Of a stretch of 28,207 bases of DNA, positions 8,350-16,031 are shown piece by piece; within the stretch, counting starts at the first letter, position 1; each line of letters begins with the position of its first letter. The notes beneath the pieces are model-generated. The model saw only the letters and a program-made list of their open reading frames with translations, was not told the DNA's origin and ran no database searches. The stretch comes from Mesostigma viride (Eukaryota; Streptophyta; Mesostigmatophyceae; Mesostigmatales; Mesostigmataceae), in contig RPFO01000791.1 of NCBI GenBank assembly GCA_009746045.1, forward strand, positions 1 through 28,207. The letters are read 5' to 3'. The translations under genes were made by a program, and so were the position numbers.

Positions 8350-8359
8350 CCTCATAATC
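8350..8359 (+). repeat. Target-site duplication, right side
   Basis: CCTCATAATC follows the right TIR end ...CAAAAACTC at 8349. Together with 20076-20085 it brackets one insertion event. Both outer flanks therefore belong to the two ends of the same 11.7 kb host segment. Confidence 0.85.
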
Positions 8360-8646
8360 CTTCCCAGAACGGTACAGACCCGAACAGGTACCCCGCCTAG
8401 ACAGCCTTTTAGAGCTAACCGTTACAATCAAAATGGAATTTTTATTTTTGCGTACAGTAGCGCCTGATTAGCCTGCTGCTTTACATCTGGCCGGGCTTCG
8501 GCTAAAAACGGACCCTGACTTGACGTGTTGATCGACTGGTGACATCTTCGCTCATCTTCGGGCAGCTATGGATTTGCAACTGATGCGTGATTGCATCACC
8601 AGCAGGCAGCTCGGTACACGCATTCACGCCTTAAGTTGGGTTCGAG
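8360..8646. other. Host flank, no gene seen
   Basis: This is unique DNA between the target duplication and the LINE insertion. No ORF or RNA gene is recognisable. It becomes contiguous with 19.9-20.08 kb if the element is removed. Confidence 0.5.
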
Positions 8647-8660
8647 GGTTTATGGTGAAT
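8647..8660 (+). repeat. LINE target-site duplication, 14 bp (left)
   Basis: GGTTTATGGTGAAT is identical to 9416-9429. It is followed immediately by a T-run, which is the poly(A) tail of the minus-strand LINE. Confidence 0.85.
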
Positions 8661-9415
8661 TTTTTTTCGGGGAAATGGGTATATTTTATTAGCCAATTAT
8701 GGACCAAAGAGGTGAGAGGGGAAATGAGTATCAGCGAATCCTAATGAAGGTGGGCACACACACGTGTGGCGGTGACAGGTGAAAGGCTAATAGGGCGCGT
8801 TATTAGACCAGGGAAGCCATTGGACCTGAGTGATGTCGCCATGAGGCATACTGGTGAATACCTGATTACGGCCCAGTAGATCATGAAAAAGCTGGAGCGG
8901 GCTGGGCTTGTCGTTATTGGGCCCTGGGTCCCACACCCTGTGTTGTTCCTGAGCTAACAGCCAGTAGCGGCGCATAGCCGCATTCCATAGGTATATAAAG
9001 CGCCGGACTACGCCGCCGCGGGTATACTCCTCGCGGACCTTAAAGACTGTCTCGTTGCGTATGGTCCAGATCGCGTATAGCATAGTAGTGCGTAGCCATA
9101 TCCATTCTGCTTGGGAAACTGAAAGCTCGGACCCTGGTGTGCCAGCAATACCGAAAATGATGGTACGCACGCTGATTGGGAGAGTGGGTGGCGATGCCGT
9201 CCATGCGGCCCAGATGTTAATGAGCCACGTCCAAACCCCAGGGAGATTACAGTAAAGAAACCTGTGCTCAATGGTTTCACTAGGGTGCGTGCACAGGCAT
9301 GATGCATCATGACCAAAACGCTCGTGGAGCATGGCGCAGACCCCTATCGCCCTATGCATCAAAAGGTGTTGTACATCAGTGGCCCTGCGGTCCACGAGAG
9401 GGTGGTCTACCGCCA
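8661..9415 (-). mobile_element. 5'-truncated non-LTR retrotransposon (LINE) with poly(A) tail
   Basis: This is a 755-bp insertion bounded by the 14-bp direct repeats 8647-8660 and 9416-9429. Read on the minus strand it begins inside an ORF2 C-terminal region, stops at 8787, has a ~120-nt 3' untranslated region and ends in a run of seven A (T on plus, 8661-8667). Truncation, variable-length target duplication and poly(A) are the marks of target-primed reverse transcription. The poly(A) tail separates it from the hairpin/AATT-tailed family elsewhere in the window. Confidence 0.85.
8787..9415 (-). pseudogene. LINE ORF2 C-terminal fragment (reverse-transcriptase zinc-binding region)
   Basis: The frame begins within the insertion at about LAVDHPLVDRRATDVQHLL and runs to a stop at 8787, about 209 residues. 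It contains CLCTHPSETIEHRFLYC, which is the C-x-C-x8-H-x4-C knuckle found near the C-terminus of non-LTR ORF2 proteins. Further on is AIWTIRNETVFKV, typical of the zf-RVT region. Endonuclease and polymerase domains are absent because of 5' truncation, so it is dead as an enzyme. The open frame extends upstream to 9542 only by chance through host trinucleotide repeats. The frame is otherwise undamaged, which suggests a recent insertion. Confidence 0.8.
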
Positions 9416-9429
9416 GGTTTATGGTGAAT
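9416..9429 (+). repeat. LINE target-site duplication, 14 bp (right)
   Basis: GGTTTATGGTGAAT, identical to 8647-8660, marks the truncated 5' end of the minus-strand LINE. Confidence 0.85.
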
Positions 9430-9942
9430 GAATTTGACTGTACTGTAGCTCGATACACAGTGTACCGTACTCTACTGTAGCGACTGTACTGCTCCGGCAC
9501 TGCTGTTGTTGACTTGTTGTTGATGTTGTTGTTGTGTCCCACGCCGCCCGCCGGTGCTCACTGCTGTACTGTAAGCACCGTTGTTGTTGTTAGATTTGGA
9601 CTGCGTTATCATCGACTGTTCGAACCATGTTTTGTTGAATGTGTACACATTAGGGATGTTAGCAAAAACTACCAGTCCGGCCGGCAACCTGCCGGAGGAA
9701 CGCGGACGCTAGCAAACACTAAAACGTACAGAGTGGACCAGTCCGGCCGGCGGCCTACCGGGACGCAAGTTTTATTTCAAGACCAGTAGTTCTTGTCCAT
9801 TACGCCCAACATCACCTACGCAACGTACGGTGTGCGCCCTATTTATTCCCGGTTGATGAAAGCCCCTGTGCGTTGGGGCATTTGCCTCCCCAGGGAGGGC
9901 TCATTAATCCTCCTGGCGCGCCGCAGCATTAAGGTCCATCTT
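9430..9942. other. Host DNA with short simple repeats, no gene
   Basis: TACTGTA motifs recur at 9436-9500 and GTTGTTGTT runs lie at 9500-9535 and 9580-9592. Two diverged copies of CCAGTCCGGCCGGC lie near 9671 and 9739. No coding region is supported. Confidence 0.5.
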
Positions 9943-10354
9943 AAAGGACAAATAGTACCTTCAGGATAATGGGGGTAAATAACTAGCTTAAAGGACAAAT
10001 AGTACTTTCAGGATAATGGGGGTAAATAACTAGCTTAAAGGACAAATAGTAGCCTCAGGATAATGGGGGTAAATAACTAGCTTAAAGGACAAATAGTACC
10101 CTCAGGATAATGGGGGTACTTTAAAGGACAAATAGTACTTTCAGGATAATGGGGGTAAATAACTAGCTTCAAGGACAAATAGTACTTTCAGGATAATGGG
10201 GGTAAATAACTAGCTTCAAGGACAAATAGTACCCTCAGGATAATGGGGGTAGATGACTAGCTTCAAGGACAAATAGTACCCTCAGGATAATGGGGGTAAA
10301 TGACTAGCTTCAAGGACAAATAGTACTTTCAGGATAATGGGGGTAAATAACTAG
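9943..10354 (+). repeat. Nine-copy 47-bp tandem array
   Basis: Units beginning A/CAAGGACAAATAGTA start at 9943, 9990, 10037, 10084, 10123, 10170, 10217, 10264 and 10311. The period is 47 bp except for one 39-bp unit lacking 8 bp. The core TCAGGATAATGGGGGTAAAT is nearly invariant, while the TT/CC after AGTAC and the AA/CA before GGAC vary. Variants are grouped (AAAGG in the first five, CAAGG in the last four), which indicates spreading by local duplication. There are no spacers, so this is not CRISPR. Confidence 0.95.
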
Positions 10355-10374
10355 TTCCTTTGGGGAAAAGGAAC
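10354..10374. other. Perfect hairpin abutting the 47-bp array
   Basis: GTTCCTTT (10354-10361) pairs perfectly with AAAGGAAC (10367-10374) across a GGGGA loop. It begins at the end of the last array unit. Its function is unknown. Confidence 0.6.
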
Positions 10375-10841
10375 TTGTGCATGAGCTTGGGAGCGTGCGT
10401 GGCGAGTAAATTCATTTGTGATGCCTTGGTTGATGAGGGATAGGGTAGTCAATTGAGAGATGGGGATGGGAGATGGCCCACGGCCCCATGGATTCCTTCC
10501 TCATGGGGATATCTCTCCATCCACCGGTCACGGCCGAAAAACGTTGAAGTCTGGTTGTTGAAGTCTGGTTGGGAATCGATGTTGGGGTTGGTCGGCAGCG
10601 CTCTCGACAACTCACGGTGACATGCACTTGGCTATCACCCCCGACGCCTCACCAAAACCTCCCGACTCTAATTGTACAGTGCACACACCGCACCGAGGTG
10701 TGTCTTTCTTCCTGTGCAACCGAGTCACAATCACGTTTTGTGCTTCTCCAGCGTCACCGCGCATGCATCGCCCTGCGTATACGGGGAGTTCATTGTTGTT
10801 GGCATCGTTTATCTGAGCATCGATCGCATAATGGTCGCTGA
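10375..10841. other. Host DNA, no gene seen
   Basis: Short open frames occur on both strands but none has a recognisable motif. I looked here for upstream UDP-glucose 4-epimerase exons (the NLGTG-x-G-x-SV-x-EM region) and found none. TTGAAGTCTGGTTG is repeated twice near 10544-10571. Confidence 0.5.
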
Positions 10842-10931
10842 AACACCACCACCTTTTGTGTATTTGTCTGATCCAACACCACCACCTTTTGTGTATTTGT
10901 CTTAACCACCTTTTGTGTATTTGTCTTATCC
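10842..10931 (+). repeat. Three-copy tandem repeat of ACCACCTTTTGTGTATTTGTCT
   Basis: The shared core CCACCTTTTGTGTATTTGTC occurs three times, separated by short spacers that shrink from copy to copy. It lies just upstream of an exon acceptor and so is probably intronic. Confidence 0.8.
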
Positions 10932-10953
10932 ACGCGTGCGCGGGGCTGCGCAG

Positions 10954-12093
10954 GAGATCCCCAAGCAGATCGTCGCGCGCCGGCCGGGCGACATCGCAAC
11001 CGTGTACGCGGACACCCAGAAGGCCACCAAGGTCCTCGGCTGGGCGTGAGTAGCCCTGGGCAGCCCTCAGTATAATACTGAGATTCCTTTTTTATGACAC
11101 TCAAGGCATAGTAGGAATATCCGCCTGGAGAGTACATGGAATGTCAACGGAATGTAATTAGCCTCAGATTTGTAGGAACCGCTCTGGCATCTATCACATT
11201 TTATTTGGCAGGGCCTATCACCTGGTTGTGCTTGGCGTTGTCTTGCCAATTCCCCCCCCCCCCCCTTCCTACCCCACCCCCCTGCATGGGTAGTTAGCAT
11301 AATAGATAGCATATTGTCACCGCAATATGCTAACTATTTTGGGGCACGTGAGGACCGCAAGCCTTGTCCCCAACACCCTTCATTTCTTTACCACCCACCC
11401 ACCCGCCCCGGAGTTTCTTCGGACGTTCTTCTTCCCCCCCCCCCCCCCGGGGGGGCTGAGATTGGTTGCTTGTCTTTCTGCCCCCTGTTGTGTCCACATC
11501 AGTAACTTATTGTCTTCGGTGCATGCTCCCCAGCGGAAGGGACGTGTTCTCTACCCTGAGTTAATGCTAGCACACAGCATGTGTGCATGCACGGATGCCA
11601 ATGCCTCCGAAAGTCTTGTGCATGGACTTGCGGGTGTCAATTTCCATCCACCCTATGTATCGATGTTGCGTCCATCGTAAATAGTAACTAATTAGGAAGC
11701 GAACGTGCCCCGAGGGCCCATCATAAAAGGTAAGAAATTAGGAAGCGACATTCGTGGAGGGCATCTCATGAAGTTCGCTCCTGGTTCCTGGTTTCTGGGT
11801 ACTGTTCCTGGTCTATGGATCGTGCCGTTTATATCCGCGACATGGTGTGGGACAGCCGTTACTGCTGCAGCCACTAATGCTGCAGCGATATGTTTGCTGT
11901 GCTGTGCTGCATTGCGGCATGCCGTGCTGTGGCGTGCCGTGCTGTGGCATGCTGTGCTGTGGCATGCCGTGCTGTGGCGTGCCGTGCCGTGCTGTTGACT
12001 GCGTGCAGGGCCAAGCGGTCCCTTGCCGACATGTGCAAGGACCAATGGATGTGGTGCTCGACAAACCCCTACGGATATGCCAAGGGCCCCTAG
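10954..12093 (+). CDS. galE: UDP-glucose 4-epimerase, last two exons only (5' part missing)
   Basis: The enzyme interconverts UDP-glucose and UDP-galactose (Leloir pathway, cytosolic). Exon 10954-11045 follows a CTGCGCAG acceptor and reads EIPKQIVARRPGDIATVYAD, then TQKATKVLGW. It ends at a GTGAGT donor (11046). Exon 12009-12093 follows a GCGTGCAG acceptor and reads AKRSLADMCKDQWMWCSTNP, then YGYAKGP and TAG. The first exon leaves two bases (GC), which the second completes as an Ala codon, so phase is kept across a 963-nt intron. RRPGDIA, YAD, LGW and MC-D-W-W---NP-GY are the conserved C-terminal motifs of GalE/UGE enzymes. No exon for the NAD-binding Rossmann domain or the YxxxK active site is found upstream in this unit, so the gene is truncated or its 5' part lies elsewhere. 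The host organism may use a plant-style symbol (UGE). Confidence 0.85.
11234..11455 (+). repeat. Poly(C) tracts and C15G7 block inside the GALE intron
   Basis: A long C run (about 11251-11265) and a 15-C/7-G block at 11434-11455 lie in the intron between the two epimerase exons. Such tracts can form quadruplex or hairpin structures and are also prone to length errors in sequencing. Confidence 0.8.
11921..11995 (+). repeat. 15-bp minisatellite at the 3' end of the GALE intron
   Basis: About five units of GCCGTGCTGTGGCGT or GCCGTGCTGTGGCAT end roughly 12 bp before the acceptor of the last exon. Seen in translation it yields spurious open frames on both strands. Confidence 0.8.
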
Positions 12094-12194
12094 ACCCCAT
12101 GGCAGCTGTCTAATCCCCTCGCACGGCGGCCCCCAAACAGAGCCCCATGTTTCATTAATGCCGCGGGATAGTTGTCCGCTGACAGAGCGGCTCA

Positions 12195-12814
12195 TCAACG
12201 TGTTATGGGTTTCCAGACTGGTCGAGTCATTGAAAATAAAAGCTCCCAGACTTTGATAGCAGGTGGCACTTTCGGGCATTTGGGTATGGGGAGGGTGGCC
12301 TCCAGGGGCTGGATGGCATTCCACGTCCACAAACGAGACACTGTATGCTGCTTGTCGGCGATGAACGTCGCCATGCGCTTCTGCGCCTCACGCTCCCGCG
12401 CCGTCATGGCTGGGGTCATGAGGATCTCGTCCTCAGCAGATGCCCCCGACGGACCTGTCAAAGAGAACTCCGACTCCTGATGCACACCTAGGTGTACCTT
12501 CGGCTCACGAGACCGACGCAAACTTTTAAAACATGCAAGGTCCCCCCGACGCATCACCTCAAACTGCTCCTCGCCAGAAGCCAGCTCACTGCTGTGAAAC
12601 AACGCCCGGCGCACGTTCTCAGCATCCGCCCTCTGCTGGGCGCGAGCACGTGCGTGCGTGTCCGCGCGCCGAAACTCCCTCTCCTCGCGCTCAGCCATCG
12701 CCCTGGCGAACTGACCTCAGCAATCTCAGTCCATGCTCGCTGCCCAATTTGGTCCACGACCTCCAACCGCACACGTCTCGCCGAGTCAAGGACGCCCAGT
12801 GTCAGGTTTGTCAC
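12195..12814 (-). pseudogene. Possible Gag-like coiled-coil protein with a frameshift
   Basis: One minus frame (12814 to about 12710) reads LDSARRVRLEVVDQIGQRAW then TEIAEV. A second frame (from 12698) continues with MAEREEREFRRADTHARARA, rich in charged heptads, and runs to a stop at 12195. A one- or two-base shift near 12705-12715 would join them into one helical protein of about 200 residues. The amino-acid style resembles algal retroelement Gag-like proteins, but no zinc knuckle or other marker is present and I cannot name a family. It overlaps the plus-strand PHD frame only at its N-terminal end. Confidence 0.35.
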
Positions 12815-13012
12815 CGGGTCGATCAGGCGGAGTCCATGTTATTGTGTGATCAGTGTAACTGTGGTTGGCACATGCAGTGTTTGCAGCCAGTGGTCACCAG
12901 CATTCCGGAGGGGGATTGGTTTTGTCCAGTGTGCACCGCTGCGCAGTTTACCTCCCGCAGCTTGACTGCGGTCACCGCTGCCCTTGTCTTGGTACGATCG
13001 CTGTCTTCGTGA
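12533..13012 (+). CDS. PHD zinc-finger protein fragment
   Basis: A clear PHD finger is encoded at 12800-12934, with CQVC, CDQC, GWHMQC and the closing CPVC making the C4HC3 ligand set. The Trp two residues before the seventh Cys (DWFC) and the EGDW turn are typical. PHD fingers read histone H3 tails. In green algae a PHD finger of this style is also common inside retrotransposon polyproteins, and the broken surroundings favour that origin. The start at 12533 is only the first ATG of the open frame; the part before about 12740 is probably a shadow of the minus-strand frame. The frame stops 26 residues after the finger, with no catalytic domain. Confidence 0.6.
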   Translation: MQGPPDASPQTAPRQKPAHCCETTPGARSQHPPSAGREHVRACPRAETPSPRAQPSPWRTDLSNLSPCSLPNLVHDLQPHTSRRVKDAQCQVCHRVDQAESMLLCDQCNCGWHMQCLQPVVTSIPEGDWFCPVCTAAQFTSRSLTAVTAALVLVRSLSS

Positions 13013-13038
13013 TGGGGCCGGTCGCCAGCGAGGGGGGG

Positions 13039-13176
13039 AATCATGGGACAGGTCCTCGCCCACCCCACAGGGCATGCAGTTAAGGCAGGCACGTCAGCTC
13101 AGCTCATTTGGGTTTTACCAAAGCTGAGTGGCCAGCCGCATGGTGGCGCCGGAGGTTGTGGCACGCAGACGCGACA
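13039..13176 (+). repeat. 138-bp direct duplication, copy 1
   Basis: It is identical by eye to 14436-14573, offset 1397 bp, from AATCATGGGACAGG to GACGCGACA. Both copies open an ATG frame beginning MGQVLAHPTGHAVKAGTSAQ. After the repeat, copy 1 runs into unrelated DNA. Confidence 0.95.
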
Positions 13177-14435
13177 GCTGTCACGGACGCGAGCTATGTC
13201 ATCCGGGCGCCCACTATGCACAAGACCGGTGACGTGCGCAAGGAATTTGTTTTCTACGCATTTTCGACAAAGGCTAGTGACCGGGGGGGTACACTAGCGC
13301 TAGCAGCAGAAGAGCGGACGAAAGTGTACGTGCGCGCGCGCCGGGCCAGGCACAGCTGGGCGCGCAGCACGTACTGACTTGAGCGGACGGCAGCACAAGT
13401 GCGCAGCGTCGAGAGGATCATACGCGAGTTAGGACAGCTGGAGCTGGAGCTGGAGCTGGACTGCTGGACTTCAACAGCGCCAAGGCTATTGACAGGCCAG
13501 GTGTCTTTGTGGTGTAGAATAGCGGGTCAACGTTATGAGGACTGGACAGAAAATGGAAAAGGACAATTTGCGGTGCGGAGCCAGATCGCTGGAATGAATG
13601 CGAAATCGCTGGCAGCCCTACAAAGGGATTTCTTCTAGAAAGGAACGATTGGACGCAATGTTTGCTGGGCCACTCACACGCAAGGTGTGAGCGTGCAGAT
13701 TGTCTGAAGGATATTATGCTTCGACCTTGGTGGACGTGACTCAATGCCGGACATTCCCAGGGACAGAAATGCCGGAGCCTCTAGGAGATGAGATCGGCAA
13801 CAGGGTAGCAATTTAGATTTGTCGGGATGCCTTCCTGCTTTTGTTGGCATGTGTGGTAGAAAGCCAGGACGGCAACTGGAATGCGGTTTCTATTTGCATG
13901 GTTCAGGCAGCAAGATAGTTTTGGCATTCCTGGCTGGACTGACAAGTGTGGCGTGTGTCATGCGTGTGGCATGACGAATGGTTTGGTTCATAGTCGAAGA
14001 GGACTCTCACGCAGCGTGTAGTCTCTTCGAGTCTCTCGTTAGTGGCCTTCGTGTTTCTCCCTTTCCTTGGGAGCAAGGCCGGTAGCATGTCATGGAGCGC
14101 TGCCTAACTGCGGGCTCGTGAGCATGGAGTGCATCGATATTGAGACTATCAACGTGTTGTAATTGTATTAACTTTCTCAATAAATTCCGCATGTGCGGCT
14201 TCATCATCAGACTGTGCAAAGTGTGTGTTGTGAAAGCATTGTTCTATAGCAGGGGAGGCAAAAGCACCCTCTTGCACCATCATATTGTCGCAATTAGAGT
14301 AGTTGGAGCGTCTAGCTAACGCCCCAGCAAGGATATTCAAACGCGGCACGCGACGGTACACAAGGGGATCAAGAAGGTGGTCATCAGACACGAGGGACAG
14401 TTCCTTGTCCTCGGCTGAGAGCCTCTCTTTTCATT
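13177..14435. other. Spacer between the 138-bp repeats, no identified gene
   Basis: A frame at 13108-13377 starts inside the 138-bp repeat and continues AVTDASYVIRAPTMHKTGDV; I do not recognise it. A GAGCTG hexamer repeat lies at 13436-13460. The rest contains only short unrelated frames, apart from the minus-strand candidate at 14149-14391. Confidence 0.45.
14149..14391 (-). pseudogene. Unrecognised protein-like fragment
   Basis: The minus frame reads SDDHLLDPLVYRRVPRLNIL and later HNTHFAQSDDEAAHAEFIEK. It extends upstream without an ATG to about 14425 (LSAEDKELSLV). Its composition looks like a folded soluble protein rather than a random frame. No family is recognised. It stops next to copy 2 of the 138-bp repeat, so it could be a truncated piece of a mobile element. 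Confidence 0.25.
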
Positions 14436-14573
14436 AATCATGGGACAGGTCCTCGCCCACCCCACAGGGCATGCAGTTAAGGCAGGCACGTCAGCTCAGC
14501 TCATTTGGGTTTTACCAAAGCTGAGTGGCCAGCCGCATGGTGGCGCCGGAGGTTGTGGCACGCAGACGCGACA
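14436..14573 (+). repeat. 138-bp direct duplication, copy 2
   Basis: This is the second copy of 13039-13176. Here the repeat is joined in frame to the ORF1-like coding sequence, giving one continuous open frame from an ATG at 14440. Confidence 0.95.
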
Positions 14574-15041
14574 ACAAGCCCTCGACCTCCGCGAGGAGGC
14601 CGACCGCACCCAGCGCAGCCACAACGTCATAATCAAGAACTTCGACCAGCCGGCAGGTGAGGACTCGACGACTCTTCTTGCGGCATTTAAGCGCGACATT
14701 TTTGCCCCCATGCACATTACTGGTGAGCTGCACATGTCGGCTGTTCGCCTCCCCCGAGCGCGGGGTAAGGCTGGCCCGGCACCCGTGCTCCTCACCTTAA
14801 AGTATACATGGCGGACAAGCTGTTGTTTCTTAAAAACCGCAAGAAGCTCTCGGGGACTCACTTCACGATGGACGACGACCTGACCCTGGCCCAGCAACAG
14901 CGGCGACGCGAGCTATGGCCGACCTACCTCCAGATACGGCAAAGCGCAGAGGGGAAACCGGTATACTGGAGGGGGGACGTCATCCACGTCGACCACAAGC
15001 CCTGGCAGGCACCCCCTGCCACCTCAGCAAAACCAGTCTAG
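14440..15041 (+). pseudogene. Chimeric, frameshifted L1-ORF1p-like fragment
   Basis: The frame opens in the 138-bp repeat, then from about 14571 reads QALDLREEADRTQRSHNVII, aligning with residues ~307 onward of the protein at 1252-2670. The RRM-like segment is present (NVIIKNF, VRLPRARGKAGPAPVLLTL). A frameshift near 14800-14808 ends the frame at 14883. The other frame continues MADKLLFLKNRKK, the C-terminal domain motif DDDLTLAQQQRRRELWPTYL and VYWRGDVIHV, to a TAG at 15039-15041. It lacks the N-terminal half. Divergence from R3 is substantial, so it is an older or different subfamily copy. Confidence 0.75.
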
Positions 15042-15495
15042 GAAATATAGCAGTAGTGTAGATTAGTAAGGCTTAGCCTACCACGCGGCCCCAGCGCATG
15101 TGCGCCCATAATGGCCCCCATGGATGAGGCCTTCAGAATTTAGCCAAGCCATGCCTATAATCAGACCCCCCATGGATGTTGCATTAAGAATTTAGCCCTG
15201 CTCTGCCTATGCAGAGAGTCGCTCTCTGTTGAGAAGCCATGCCCTAGCCCTTTGTATTCTGATCCCTTTGTATAGCCATGGTGATCTTCCCCCCCCATGA
15301 CAGGCTCCCCTTAGCTGGGTTGAGCTTGAGAGATCGTGGTGGTGCAGGTGCCCTTGGTGCACCCAGAGCAAGTGTTGTTTACATTCCCACCCTTGCAGGA
15401 AGTAGCTTAGAATGTATTAAAAGCCATATGCCCTTTCTCTGGGATATGTGCTACAGACACTCCCAACGGAGTTATGTTCTTAATTAATTAATTAT
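14574..15495 (+). mobile_element. Retroelement copy R9, 5'-truncated, ORF1-like fragment with complete 3' end
   Basis: This is a diverged relative of R3 in host DNA. It has the C-terminal ~165 codons of the ORF1-like gene (14574-15041), then a 3' region including GTGCAGGTGCCCTTGGTGCAC and CTTGCAGGAAGTAGC. The hairpin ACTCC-CAAC-GGAGT is at 15459-15472 and an AATTAATTAATTA tail ends near 15494. As in R3, no reverse-transcriptase ORF lies between the ORF1-like stop and the 3' end. No clear target duplication was found. Confidence 0.8.
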
Positions 15496-16031
15496 GAACC
15501 GTGCTGACAGCTGACATGCATGCAAGCAATAGATAGGGCATCATACATGATCCATGTGGTTGGAGGCCACCTCAAATGCACGACATACCAATTCATGATT
15601 TGTAGATTGCATTGGCCAGCGCCTGCTAACCAAGCTCGATCATGCATGGTTGCGTGCATAAACCAAAACCAGCCAAACCGGTAGCCCATGCACATCAACC
15701 CGACAAGTTTGAAGAATAGCTCAAGCAGTATAGAAGGTGAATTCAAGATGGCTGTGCTGTGCCGCATCCACGTAAGTCGTAGCATGCAGGCAACACGTAC
15801 AAGGCTTGGGACCTAAATCGTAGTTATATACAAGACGAGGATGACCAATGACTAGGAAGAAGCAACGTCCATGAGACCAGGCATGATGTCGTTTCAAACG
15901 CGGTCGCAGCGCAACACGGTTCACAGAACGCTGGCTGGCGGGCCACATCCCTGGCAGTTGATCCCAGCAGAATTAGCTCAGGATACTAGTAATGCCGGGT
16001 TCAAGACGTTAATGTCAACATGACCGGTTCC
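15496..16031. other. Intergenic DNA downstream of the F-box/LRR gene
   Basis: I find no supported gene. It separates the R9 tail from the stop codon of the minus-strand F-box/LRR gene at 16032 and should contain that gene's 3' untranslated region. Confidence 0.5.

Noticed and set aside
9430-9542. N-terminal part of the 251-codon minus ORF (MGHNNNINNKS...) as part of the LINE protein
   Set aside because: It lies outside the 14-bp target duplication, in host trinucleotide and TACTGTA repeats. The frame is open only by chance.
9943-10354. CRISPR-like array
   Set aside because: The 47-bp units are contiguous with no unique spacers, and the genome is eukaryotic.
11692-12330. Minus-strand 212-codon ORF over the epimerase last exon and intron minisatellite
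   Set aside because: It is composed largely of the 15-bp repeat (HSTAC runs) and lies antisense to a confidently identified exon.
13039-14573. The 138-bp repeats as LTRs of a miniature LTR element (TG...CA ends)
   Set aside because: There is no matching 5-bp target duplication outside them, no primer-binding site or polypurine tract seen, and the shared sequence extends past the TG end by AATCA.
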